A DNA stretch of 5,952 nucleotides from Erysipelotrichaceae bacterium UBA1783 (GCA_002315205.1 DCGH01000079.1:1-5952), one strand, 5' to 3'. Positions 1 through 5,919 are shown, counted from the stretch's first letter. Made by a program: numbers and translations. The notes: generated by a model not told the origin, from the letters alone.

Positions 1-1
1 A

Positions 2-769
2 TTAATTGTAACTATTATTACAATTATATGCGTATGGGATGAATTAAACTTCGGCCCAATAGGTTTAATGGCTCCCCTTTGCAGTGCAACCCTAGTCGGT
101 GCTTTCTTAGGAAACCTATCACTAGGATTAACAATTGGGTCAACATTACAAATGATTTTCCTTGGTATGGTATCTGTTGGTGCTTCTGTTCCACCAGACG
201 CAATCATTGGAACAACCGTTTCAACCGCTTTAGCAATCCTTACCAATACTGGTGTCGAAACCGCTGTAGCATTATGTCTTCCTGTAGCAATGCTAGGACA
301 GGCTGTCGATATCGCTGTAAGAACCTTTGCTTCTGCATTTAATCCAATGGCAAATAAGGCCATTGAACAGGAAAACTACAAAAAGCTGGAACGTATCAAT
401 CTATTAGGATTTGGCGTTTATGCACTAAGAGGCTTAATCGTCTTCCCAGCAATTTACTTTGGTATTGATATGGTTAAGGCAATCCTAGCTGTTATTCCAG
501 AGGCAATTCTTCATGGCTTTGAGGTTGCTGGTGGAATCTTACCAGCGGTAGGCTTTGGCTTACTATTAGCTATGTTTACCAATAAGCAGCTATATGCCTT
601 CTACTTTATTGGCTTTGCTTTAGCAGTATATGTCAATATGAGTGTCATGGGTGTTGCTATTGTTGCGATCTCAACTGCTGTTGCTATTGACTTCATCATG
701 TATCATGGGGAAAAGGAAAAGCCAGCTAAAAAGGCATCTTTAGATGACCTGGATGATCTAATGGACTAG
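2..769 (+). CDS. PTS system mannose/fructose/sorbose family, IIC component (5' partial)
   Basis: This is the membrane-embedded EIIC subunit of a mannose-class phosphotransferase system; with IID it forms the sugar-translocating channel. The frame is open to the left edge, so the true start lies outside the window; the ATG at 68 is internal. 255 residues are visible, and the family is usually about 260-270, so probably only 10-20 are missing. Visible family features are the strongly hydrophobic body with Gly-rich helices and the signature segment GASVPPDAIIGTTV (about visible residues 60-73), which resembles the conserved VPPD..TG region of EIIC-Man proteins. The C-terminus is a charged tail (KKASLDDLDDLMD). 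The stop TAG overlaps the Shine-Dalgarno of the IID gene, so the two are tightly coupled. The transported sugar cannot be deduced; mannose, fructose, sorbose, N-acetylgalactosamine and others all use this family. Confidence 0.93.
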   Translation, partial: LIVTIITIICVWDELNFGPIGLMAPLCSATLVGAFLGNLSLGLTIGSTLQMIFLGMVSVGASVPPDAIIGTTVSTALAILTNTGVETAVALCLPVAMLGQAVDIAVRTFASAFNPMANKAIEQENYKKLERINLLGFGVYALRGLIVFPAIYFGIDMVKAILAVIPEAILHGFEVAGGILPAVGFGLLLAMFTNKQLYAFYFIGFALAVYVNMSVMGVAIVAISTAVAIDFIMYHGEKEKPAKKASLDDLDDLMD

Positions 770-773
770 GAGG
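768..773 (+). promoter_or_regulatory. Ribosome binding site AGGAGG for IID, overlapping the IIC stop
   Basis: A perfect AGGAGG shares its first two bases with the TAG stop of IIC. It decides the IID start. A TTG at 774 touches the site and is too close, while ATGs at 780 (6-base spacing) and 783 (9-base spacing) are both well placed. Confidence 0.85.
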
Positions 774-779
774 TTGCTG

Positions 780-1607
780 ATGATGAAAAAGAAAACTCAA
801 CAGACTAATGGTCTATTAACAATCAAGGATTTAAATCAGATTGCTACTAGAAGCTTTATGCTTCAGTCATCATTCAACTTCGAAAGCATGCAGGGTATTG
901 GCTATGCCTATTCCGTACTACCAGCTTTACAGAAGATTTACGCTGATGATCCAGAAGGATTAAAGGAAGCTGTTTTAAGAAATACAGAATTCTTTAATAC
1001 TCATCCATATCTTGCTGGCACAATCATGGGTGCCCAGCTTGCGCTAGAGGAAAGAAAGCATACCTACAATGATATTTCATCTGAGGCAATTTCATCTATT
1101 AAGATTGCTATGATGGGTCCATTCGCTGGTATTGGCGATTCCTTCTTCTGGTATACAATTTATCCAATTGCCATTTCTGTCGGCTGCTCATTAGCTGATG
1201 CAGGAAGCATTCTTGGACCAATCTTTGCCTTCGTATTCTTCAATACATTCCATTTAGTTGCTCGTTATGGTGGCATTAAAATGGGCTATAACCTAGGCAC
1301 TGATGCTATTAAGAATTCAACAAGCTCTCTAATGAATCGTATCACTCAGGGTGCTAGTATTGTTGGTTTAATGATTTTAGGCTGCTTAACAGTAAATTAT
1401 GTTAATTTTGAGATGACATTCATGCTTGGTGGTGAAGGTGGCTTAAACATCCAAAGAGATGTATTAGATGCCGTTCTACCTAAGATGATTCCTCTTGGCT
1501 TAGTATGGCTAGTATATCGCTTAGTCAAAAAGAGAGTATCTACTGTAAAGATTATGATTGCCTTAATCATCTTCTCTATTGTCGCTGCAGTAATTGGAAT
1601 TATTTAA
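780..1607 (+). CDS. PTS system mannose/fructose/sorbose family, IID component
   Basis: This is the second membrane subunit of the mannose-class PTS permease, pairing with IIC to carry the sugar across the cytoplasmic membrane while IIB phosphorylates it. The protein is 275 residues, normal for EIID. Family hallmarks are visible in order: RSFMLQSSFNFESMQGIGY (24-42), followed by SVLPAL; FFNTHPYLAG (71-80); MMGPFAGIGDSFFW (111-124); and a hydrophobic C-terminal helix (about 253-275) after a basic stretch. The start at 780 is chosen because AGGAGG ends 6 bases upstream; the ATG at 783 is equally possible, and the in-frame TTG at 774 abuts the site. The stop TAA is one base from the IIB start, so translation is probably coupled. 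Family assignment is firm; substrate is not inferable. Confidence 0.95.
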   Translation: MMKKKTQQTNGLLTIKDLNQIATRSFMLQSSFNFESMQGIGYAYSVLPALQKIYADDPEGLKEAVLRNTEFFNTHPYLAGTIMGAQLALEERKHTYNDISSEAISSIKIAMMGPFAGIGDSFFWYTIYPIAISVGCSLADAGSILGPIFAFVFFNTFHLVARYGGIKMGYNLGTDAIKNSTSSLMNRITQGASIVGLMILGCLTVNYVNFEMTFMLGGEGGLNIQRDVLDAVLPKMIPLGLVWLVYRLVKKRVSTVKIMIALIIFSIVAAVIGII

Positions 1608-1608
1608 T

Positions 1609-2091
1609 ATGCTAAAGGTATGTAGAGTTGATGACCGTCTAATCCATGGTCAGGTTGCCACAACCTGGATTGGCAATAATAATATTGAAGTCATTGTTGT
1701 CGTTGATGATGAGCTATGTAATGATCCATTCCAGATTTCCATTTTGAAGATGGCCGCAAAGGATTGCAAGGTCTATGTTCAATCTTTCGAAAAATTTGCA
1801 GGAAAATACAAGCAGCACATTTTAGATGACTATAATGTAATGCTGATTTTTAAGGATGTAACAATGCCATTACAGCTAATCAAAAATGGTGTGCCAATTA
1901 AAAACCTTGTGGTTGGTGGTATGGCAAATAGAGATGGACGAACCGCTGTTACAAGATCTGTTGCCATGACCAAAAAAGAGGCAGATATCCTTAGGGAAAT
2001 TGCCGCTAGTAATTGCTTTGTAGAATACCGTCAGGTATATGCCGATGAAAGAAAGGATTTAATTCCTCTAATCCAACAGGCAGGACTATAA
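1609..2091 (+). CDS. PTS system mannose/fructose/sorbose family, IIB component
   Basis: This is the cytoplasmic EIIB subunit, which accepts phosphate from phospho-IIA and passes it to the sugar bound by IIC/IID. It is 160 residues, typical for the family. The N-terminus carries the diagnostic RVDDRLIHGQVATTW (residues 6-20); His13 in this motif is the expected phosphorylated histidine. A second conserved segment, VVGGMANRDGRTAVTRSV (101-118), matches the usual NVGGM..R.GR region. The start is set at the ATG at 1609 because family members begin two to four residues before the RVDDRLIHGQ motif; an in-frame TTG at 1594 would add five residues that come from the IID coding end. There is no strong Shine-Dalgarno (only GGA, about 10 bases upstream), so it probably depends on re-initiation from IID, whose stop is one base away. 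It is the last gene of the operon. No IIA domain is fused to it. Confidence 0.95.
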   Translation: MLKVCRVDDRLIHGQVATTWIGNNNIEVIVVVDDELCNDPFQISILKMAAKDCKVYVQSFEKFAGKYKQHILDDYNVMLIFKDVTMPLQLIKNGVPIKNLVVGGMANRDGRTAVTRSVAMTKKEADILREIAASNCFVEYRQVYADERKDLIPLIQQAGL

Positions 2092-2096
2092 AAACC

Positions 2097-2128
2097 AAAT
2101 GAGAAGATGTCAATCTTCTCATTTTTTT
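2097..2128 (+). terminator. Rho-independent terminator of the PTS operon
   Basis: A perfect stem pairs ATGAGAAGAT (2099-2108) with ATCTTCTCAT (2113-2122), extendable by A:U pairs at the base. It has a 4-base loop (GTCA) and is followed directly by a run of seven T (2122-2128). It lies 5 bases after the IIB stop. Confidence 0.92.
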
Positions 2129-2135
2129 GTATAAT
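2107..2135 (+). promoter_or_regulatory. Putative sigma-A promoter of the TauE/SafE-type gene, overlapping the terminator
   Basis: A consensus -10 TATAAT sits at 2130-2135, one base past the terminator U-tract. The best -35 at 17-bp spacing is ATGTCA (2107-2112), matching TTGACA at 4 of 6 positions and falling in the terminator hairpin loop. The predicted start near 2142 gives a leader of about 20 bases. The -10 is strong; the -35 is inferred by spacing. Confidence 0.6.
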
Positions 2136-2161
2136 AAATTAGTTAAAGAAAGGGGATTACT

Positions 2162-2881
2162 ATGGAATTATTACTTGTAGCCATTGCAACATTCACTGCA
2201 GGCTTTGTCCAGACTGTTACTGGCTTTGGTGCAGGTATTATCATTATGCTGATTTTACCATATATGTTTCCATTGACTGCTGCTTCAGGCATCAATGGCT
2301 GTATTACCCTATTTCTAAACATATCTCTGGTCATTTATTTCTGGAAGCATATCAACTTTAAAAAAATGATTCTTCCAGCCATCATCGCTATGGCATTCTC
2401 TACAGTTGCCATTAATATTTCAACCTCATTACCAATCAATACATTAAAGCTGGTATTCTCTATCTTTATTGTTTTATTAGCCATCTATTTCAACTTCTTT
2501 AATAAGGTAGAAATCAAGGATACCCCATTAACTATGTTCTTATGCAGTGCCATCTCTGGTAGTGGTAATGGCTTATTTGGTATTGGAGGACCACCTATGG
2601 TTCTTTACTACTTATCCAGCTGTAAAAAAAAGGAGGAATATTTAGGAACCATCCAGATGTTCTTCTTCATTATTGGCTTATATGCCTCTGTTGCCAGATT
2701 ATTATCAGGTATCATTACCATTGATTTATTACCATCTATTATCGTTGGTATCATCTTTGTATTAATCGGCAAAAGAATCGGAACAGGATTTGTTGATAAG
2801 CTATCCGTTGAAAGGATGAAAAAATATATTTATATCTTCTTAGGTATTGTTGGCGTCATCCAATTAATCCAATGTCTGTAA
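2162..2881 (+). CDS. TauE/SafE (DUF81) family membrane transporter
   Basis: This is a polytopic membrane protein of the TauE/SafE family, whose characterised or proposed roles are export of sulfite, sulfoacetate and related organic anions; the substrate here is unknown. At 239 residues it is slightly short for the family (about 250-270). The two half-repeats are visible: GFVQTVTGFGAGII (14-27) in the first half and SGSGNGLFGIGGPPMVLYYL (132-151) in the second, with the Gly-Gly-Pro-Pro that is typical of the family. Hydrophobic segments suggest 7-8 helices, separated by short basic loops (WKHINFKK 61-68; SCKKKEE 153-159). The start is supported by AAGGGG six bases upstream. It stands alone between two terminators with its own -10 box, so no partner is implied by context. 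A run of eight A followed by GGAGG lies inside the gene at 2624-2636. Confidence 0.88.
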   Translation: MELLLVAIATFTAGFVQTVTGFGAGIIIMLILPYMFPLTAASGINGCITLFLNISLVIYFWKHINFKKMILPAIIAMAFSTVAINISTSLPINTLKLVFSIFIVLLAIYFNFFNKVEIKDTPLTMFLCSAISGSGNGLFGIGGPPMVLYYLSSCKKKEEYLGTIQMFFFIIGLYASVARLLSGIITIDLLPSIIVGIIFVLIGKRIGTGFVDKLSVERMKKYIYIFLGIVGVIQLIQCL

Positions 2882-2906
2882 GCAGCAATGGCTGCTTTTT
2901 TCTTTT
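2880..2906 (+). terminator. Rho-independent terminator of the TauE/SafE-type gene
   Basis: AGCAGC (2881-2886) pairs with GCTGCT (2891-2896) around an AATG loop, followed by TTTTTTCTTTT. The stem begins within the TAA stop codon of the gene, so there is no 3' untranslated spacer. The stem is short but GC-rich. Confidence 0.85.
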
Positions 2907-2913
2907 CTTTCTC

Positions 2914-2926
2914 TTTGTGCTACAAT
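2914..2926 (+). promoter_or_regulatory. Putative extended -10 promoter of the MFS gene
   Basis: TGCTACAAT (2918-2926) is an extended -10 (TG, one base, then TACAAT). At 17-bp spacing the -35 region is TTTTCT within the terminator T-rich tail, a poor match, so the extended -10 probably carries recognition. The predicted start near 2933 leaves a leader of only about 13 bases, so the AAGGA Shine-Dalgarno (2934-2938) would sit at the extreme 5' end of the transcript. TTTGTGCTACAAT recurs with one change upstream of the dipeptidase gene (4146-4158). Confidence 0.55.
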
Positions 2927-2945
2927 AGGAAATAAGGATATAAAT

Positions 2946-4124
2946 ATGAATATTATTACTTTAAAGAATACTATTGTTCAGATATTATACTGGATTTGCA
3001 ACATGTGCGTTGCAGCCTTTACTACGGGCTATTTAAGCAATTATGGCTTTAATGAGCTACAAATCGGTTTAATCATGACCATTAGTGCCATCATTACCAT
3101 TTTCATTAATTTTTATATTGATGAAGCTATGGATTACTTAGTGTTCTATCATTTAAAGAGAACCATCATTTTCAATTACATCATCTGCTTATCCTTGGCG
3201 GGACTATTTCTGATTATTGGAAAAGCCAATCTATTAACCTTAGGCTTATTTGCTTTAATATGTTCTTTAACCACACATAATCAAAGACTAATAAACATCC
3301 TATGTGCCAGACAAAAGCATCAGTACTACTTAACCGATGGTAACAGACCCGCCAACTATGGTTTGCTGGGCTATGGCTTATCTACCTTAGCTATGGGCTA
3401 TGCTATCAGTAACTCTGTCGTCACTATTATTATCCCAGCCTACATCATTTTTAGTATTATTTCTGCTTTAGCTGTTGTACTTTTATTGAAGGATGAAACC
3501 CAACAGCAGCCAGTCATTGATGTTCGTCTAGAATTCCATAAGGCAATCGACTTAATCTACAGAAATAAACTATTTATAGTTTTCCTATCTGCCTCTTGCC
3601 TTTCAGCGGTTGGTTCTATGGCAGCTATAAAATACCTGGTACGAGTTGTTAATAGCTTGGGTGGTAACGCCTTCCATCACAGCATTGCCTTGATGATTCA
3701 AACATTAATCACAATTCCAATTTCGTTAAAGTCTAAAAAAATCATAAAAAAATATGATCCAGAAAAGCTATTATTAACCAGCTTTATCTTCTCATTTTTA
3801 AAGATTTTTCTATTATTAGTCGCCAATAACCTGGTTTTGGTTTACTTATCTATGGCTTGCTCTATCTTTGGTTATGGTCTATTCGGCTTCAGTAGTGCTT
3901 CCTTCACTAAGCTATTAAACAAACAGGGTGATTTTGCGACAGCACATAAGCTTGCCCTAATTGCCAGCTCCTTCGGTTTGGGTCCATTAATTGGTGGTAT
4001 CGTTGGCGGATATATTATGCAATATGGCAATCTTCAGCTATTATTAATTGTCTGTTGCATATTAACCCTGTCAGCCGTATTGATTCAAATCATAGTTGCA
4101 AAGGAATATCGCAAAACAGTGTAA
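2946..4124 (+). CDS. Major facilitator superfamily (MFS) transporter
   Basis: This is a 392-residue integral membrane protein with a hydrophobicity pattern that fits 12 helices in two halves, joined by a charged central loop (about residues 181-210, starting LKDETQQQ). Its closest feel is the MFS_1-like/LacY-related branch. RPANYGLLGYGLSTLAMGY (134-152) resembles the R.WGS.GFA....G segment of that branch, and GPLIGGIVGGYIMQYG (346-361) resembles the usual MFS GP..GG motif near helix 11. The classical loop 2-3 motif (G..aDr.Gr+) is not recognisable; the equivalent place reads NFYIDEAMDYL (55-65). The substrate could be a sugar, nucleoside, peptide or drug; none is supported. The start has AAGGA seven bases upstream. 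It is flanked by terminators, so it appears monocistronic. Confidence 0.8.
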   Translation: MNIITLKNTIVQILYWICNMCVAAFTTGYLSNYGFNELQIGLIMTISAIITIFINFYIDEAMDYLVFYHLKRTIIFNYIICLSLAGLFLIIGKANLLTLGLFALICSLTTHNQRLINILCARQKHQYYLTDGNRPANYGLLGYGLSTLAMGYAISNSVVTIIIPAYIIFSIISALAVVLLLKDETQQQPVIDVRLEFHKAIDLIYRNKLFIVFLSASCLSAVGSMAAIKYLVRVVNSLGGNAFHHSIALMIQTLITIPISLKSKKIIKKYDPEKLLLTSFIFSFLKIFLLLVANNLVLVYLSMACSIFGYGLFGFSSASFTKLLNKQGDFATAHKLALIASSFGLGPLIGGIVGGYIMQYGNLQLLLIVCCILTLSAVLIQIIVAKEYRKTV

Positions 4125-4148
4125 AAGGTATTTCCAATACCTTTTTTT
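4123..4148 (+). terminator. Rho-independent terminator of the MFS gene
   Basis: AAAAGGTATT (4123-4132) pairs perfectly with AATACCTTTT (4136-4145) around a three-base TCC loop, with a T-run from 4142 to 4148. The stem starts within the TAA stop codon. Confidence 0.9.
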
Positions 4149-4158
4149 GTGCTAGAAT
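4131..4158 (+). promoter_or_regulatory. Putative extended -10 promoter of the dipeptidase gene, overlapping the terminator
   Basis: TGCTAGAAT (4150-4158) is an extended -10 five bases past the terminator U-tract. TTTCCA (4131-4136), which spans the hairpin loop, matches the -35 consensus at 4 of 6 positions with 16-bp spacing. The predicted start near 4165 gives a leader of about 24 bases that contains GGAGG. Confidence 0.6.
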
Positions 4159-4188
4159 GAATCTAGTTTAGTTTGGAGGAAATCAAAT

Positions 4189-5652
4189 ATGCCATGTACA
4201 ACTGTGCTAGCAGGAAAGCTAGCAACAAATGATGGTTCTACTTTAATTGCTAGAACCGATGATGGTTTCTTTGATGAAAAGAAAATCATTGTTGTTTCAC
4301 CTAAGAAACAGCCAAAGAAATATAAGAGTGTTGAATCACATCTGGAAATTGAATTGCCAGAGAACCCACTATCTTACACAGCGTCACCATCTGTTAATCC
4401 TAAAAATGGTGTTTGGGCTGCCACTGGTATTAATAGCGAAAATGTTGGAATGACCGCTACCGAAACCATTACAACCAACCCAAGAGTTATGGCTGCTGAT
4501 CCACTTGTTGTTTACAAAAAAGCAAAAAACAAAAAGGAAAAGGATGTCATTGGTGGTTTAGGCGAAGAGGATTTTGTCGTTGTTGTATTACCTTACATTC
4601 ATAGTGCCAGAGAAGGTGTCTTAAGATTAGGCTCATTACTAGAACAATATGGTACCTATGAATCTAATGGCATTGCCTTTAATGATGAAAATGAGGTTTG
4701 GTGGCTTGAAACCATCGGCGGCCATCATTGGATTGCCAGAAAGGTAAAGGATAATGAAGTTGTAATCAATCCAAACCAGTTTGGCATGGATGGTTTTGAT
4801 TTGGAAGATGCTTTTTCTGCTAAAAAGGAAAACCTTTGCAGTGCTGATTTAAGAGAATTTATTGCTGATAATTTTTTAGATACAAACCAGAACGGCCAGT
4901 TTAATCCAAGAGCAATCTTTGGCTCTAGAACTGATATGGACCATATCTATAACACACCAAGAGCCTGGTTTATGGGAAGATACCTTTGCTCAACAGCCTA
5001 CAAATGGGAAGGTGATAATGCTGATTTTACACCAGAGAGTGACAATATTCCTTGGTCATTTGTCCCAGAGCACAAGGTAACAGTGGAAGACTTCAAATAT
5101 ATGCTGTCAGGACACTATCAGGGTACACCATTTGACCCATATGCTAACAAGGATACTGGTAAGCGTGGTAAATATCGTAGTATTGGTATTAACAGAACTG
5201 GTGTAACCTCTATCTGTCAGATCCGTGGTAATATGCCTGATCCTATCAAGGGTATCGAATGGATTATCTTTGGCTCTACAACCTTCAGTGCCGCATTACC
5301 TTTATACACCAATGTTACAAAGATGCCTAAATATCTAAGTGAAGTTACTTTAGATGTTTCTACTGATAATTTCTATTGGAACAGCCGATTAATTGGCGCA
5401 TTAGCTGATCCAATTTATGCAAGCTCATTCCAGTTAATTACCAGATATCATAATGTGATTGCCAATAAGGGCAGACAGATTATTCATGATTATGATGCCA
5501 AGATGATTGCCGCAAATGACTTTACCATGATGGAAAAGGCCAATGAAGAGCTGGCCGCTTTAGCGAAAAAGGAAACAACATTTACCTTGAATAAGCTTTT
5601 ATTAGAAGCTAGCAAGCATATGAAAAACGGCTATAATTTAGCTGACAATTAA
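4189..5652 (+). CDS. pepD: C69 family dipeptidase (PepD type)
   Basis: This is a cytoplasmic dipeptidase of peptidase family C69, an N-terminal-nucleophile cysteine hydrolase that splits dipeptides after peptide uptake. At 487 residues it is full length (family about 470-490). Features in order: MPCTTVLAG with Cys3 as the expected nucleophile; GSTLIARTDD (16-25), a core motif next to the active site; GINSENVGMTATET (80-93); EVWWLETIGGHHWIAR (169-184); HYQGTPFDPYANKDT (309-323), highly characteristic of the family; and RSIGINRT (330-337). No signal peptide or membrane segment is seen, so it acts in the cytosol. Members of the family need Cys at the mature N-terminus, so removal of Met1-Pro2 is implied; Met aminopeptidase would leave Pro2, making the last step an open question. 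GGAGG lies nine bases before the ATG. The gene is monocistronic between two terminators and is likely housekeeping peptide catabolism. Confidence 0.93.
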   Translation: MPCTTVLAGKLATNDGSTLIARTDDGFFDEKKIIVVSPKKQPKKYKSVESHLEIELPENPLSYTASPSVNPKNGVWAATGINSENVGMTATETITTNPRVMAADPLVVYKKAKNKKEKDVIGGLGEEDFVVVVLPYIHSAREGVLRLGSLLEQYGTYESNGIAFNDENEVWWLETIGGHHWIARKVKDNEVVINPNQFGMDGFDLEDAFSAKKENLCSADLREFIADNFLDTNQNGQFNPRAIFGSRTDMDHIYNTPRAWFMGRYLCSTAYKWEGDNADFTPESDNIPWSFVPEHKVTVEDFKYMLSGHYQGTPFDPYANKDTGKRGKYRSIGINRTGVTSICQIRGNMPDPIKGIEWIIFGSTTFSAALPLYTNVTKMPKYLSEVTLDVSTDNFYWNSRLIGALADPIYASSFQLITRYHNVIANKGRQIIHDYDAKMIAANDFTMMEKANEELAALAKKETTFTLNKLLLEASKHMKNGYNLADN

Positions 5653-5656
5653 GCTG

Positions 5657-5684
5657 AAAGAACACCCTATGGTGTTCTTTTTTT
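5657..5684 (+). terminator. Rho-independent terminator of the dipeptidase gene
   Basis: AAAGAACACC (5657-5666) pairs perfectly with GGTGTTCTTT (5671-5680) around a CTAT loop, with a T-run from 5678 to 5684. It lies four bases after the stop. Confidence 0.93.
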
Positions 5685-5685
5685 A

Positions 5686-5703
5686 GGTGAATTCATATTC
5701 ACT
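5686..5703. repeat. Short interrupted palindrome, possible operator
   Basis: GTGAAT (5687-5692) and ATTCAC (5697-5702) are exact inverted repeats around TCAT, immediately after the dipeptidase terminator. There is no U-tract, so it is not a terminator. It precedes an AATAAT (5707-5712) that could be a -10 box, which would place it as an operator. This reading is speculative. Confidence 0.3.
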
Positions 5704-5716
5704 ATCAATAATAAAT

Positions 5717-5745
5717 GTGGAGGTGTGGTCAAAAGACACTTCTAC
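5717..5745 (+). other. G.U-containing hairpin masking a Shine-Dalgarno-like GGAGGTG
   Basis: GTGGAGGTGT (5717-5726) pairs along all ten positions with ACACTTCTAC (5736-5745), using two G.U wobbles, around a nine-base loop (GGTCAAAAG). The wobbles make the stem complete only in + strand RNA; the opposite strand would have two A.C mismatches. GGAGGTG (5719-5725) lies in the stem, yet no start codon stands at the normal distance after it. This looks like a leader structure of an RNA read rightward. No Rfam family is recognised. Confidence 0.4.
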
Positions 5746-5777
5746 GCTAGTATGGCATTCCCTTTTCCAATTAGACT

Positions 5778-5867
5778 ATGACGATAGTTAGAAAATTAGA
5801 GCTGATTGCTTTTATTTGTGCATCTATCAAGCTATTAGCTGATATCATCAGATTTTTAGTGAAATAA
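5778..5867 (+). CDS. Possible small hydrophobic membrane peptide (29 aa), hypothetical
   Basis: This short ORF would encode 29 residues: a basic N-terminus (MTIVRK), a mostly hydrophobic, helix-compatible middle with isolated charges (E8, K18, D22, R25), and a C-terminal Lys. That size and pattern resemble type I toxin or amphipathic membrane peptides of Bacillota, but I recognise no specific family. There is no Shine-Dalgarno before its ATG. Instead its start overlaps (ATGA) the stop of a nine-codon ORF beginning at 5752, so translation could be coupled, and a structured leader with a hidden GGAGGTG lies upstream. A third frame is open from GTG 5687 to TAG 5791 (34 codons) across the same leader. 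It could equally be chance: an ORF this short is expected at random in AT-rich DNA. Confidence 0.25.
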   Translation: MTIVRKLELIAFICASIKLLADIIRFLVK

Positions 5868-5879
5868 TCTAAAAAAAAG

Positions 5880-5903
5880 GGGCTGTAAAAAAATAAACAG
5901 CTC
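5880..5903 (+). repeat. Hairpin GGGCTGT/ACAGCTC between A-rich tracts
   Basis: GGGCTGT (5880-5886) pairs with ACAGCTC (5897-5903), with one G.U pair, around an A-rich ten-base loop. On the + strand it is followed by A's, so it is not a + strand terminator. Read on the - strand, a weaker five-pair stem is followed by CCC and eight T (5871-5878 complement), so it could weakly terminate a leftward transcript. Confidence 0.4.
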
Positions 5904-5919
5904 AAAAAAGATAAAATAA

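Noticed and set aside
68..70. ATG at 68 as the IIC start
   Set aside because: The frame is open to the left edge and the upstream residues look like family sequence, so the gene is truncated by the window.
79..342. 87-codon + strand open frame inside IIC
   Set aside because: It overlaps IIC in another frame, its product is rich in Cys, Asn and Arg with no family likeness, and it has no ribosome binding site.
774..779. TTG at 774 as the IID start
   Set aside because: It directly abuts AGGAGG with no spacer, while two ATGs (780, 783) are correctly spaced.
1594..1608. TTG at 1594 as the IIB start
   Set aside because: It would add five residues not seen in the family and overlap IID; the ATG at 1609 places the phosphorylated His at residue 13, as expected.
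2143..2334. 63-codon - strand open frame over the start of the TauE/SafE-type gene
   Set aside because: It is antisense to a well-supported gene, resembles no family and runs into its promoter region.
4247..4453. 68-codon + strand open frame inside the dipeptidase gene
   Set aside because: It is an out-of-frame shadow of a conserved gene that matches its family throughout.
2162..5652. TauE/SafE-type gene, MFS gene and dipeptidase as one functional system
   Set aside because: Each is bounded by a terminator and preceded by its own -10 box, and the three families have no known shared pathway.
5765..5841. 25-codon - strand ORF opposite the small peptide ORF
   Set aside because: It has no ribosome binding site and a composition that looks like the antisense of an AT-rich stretch; there is nothing to support it.
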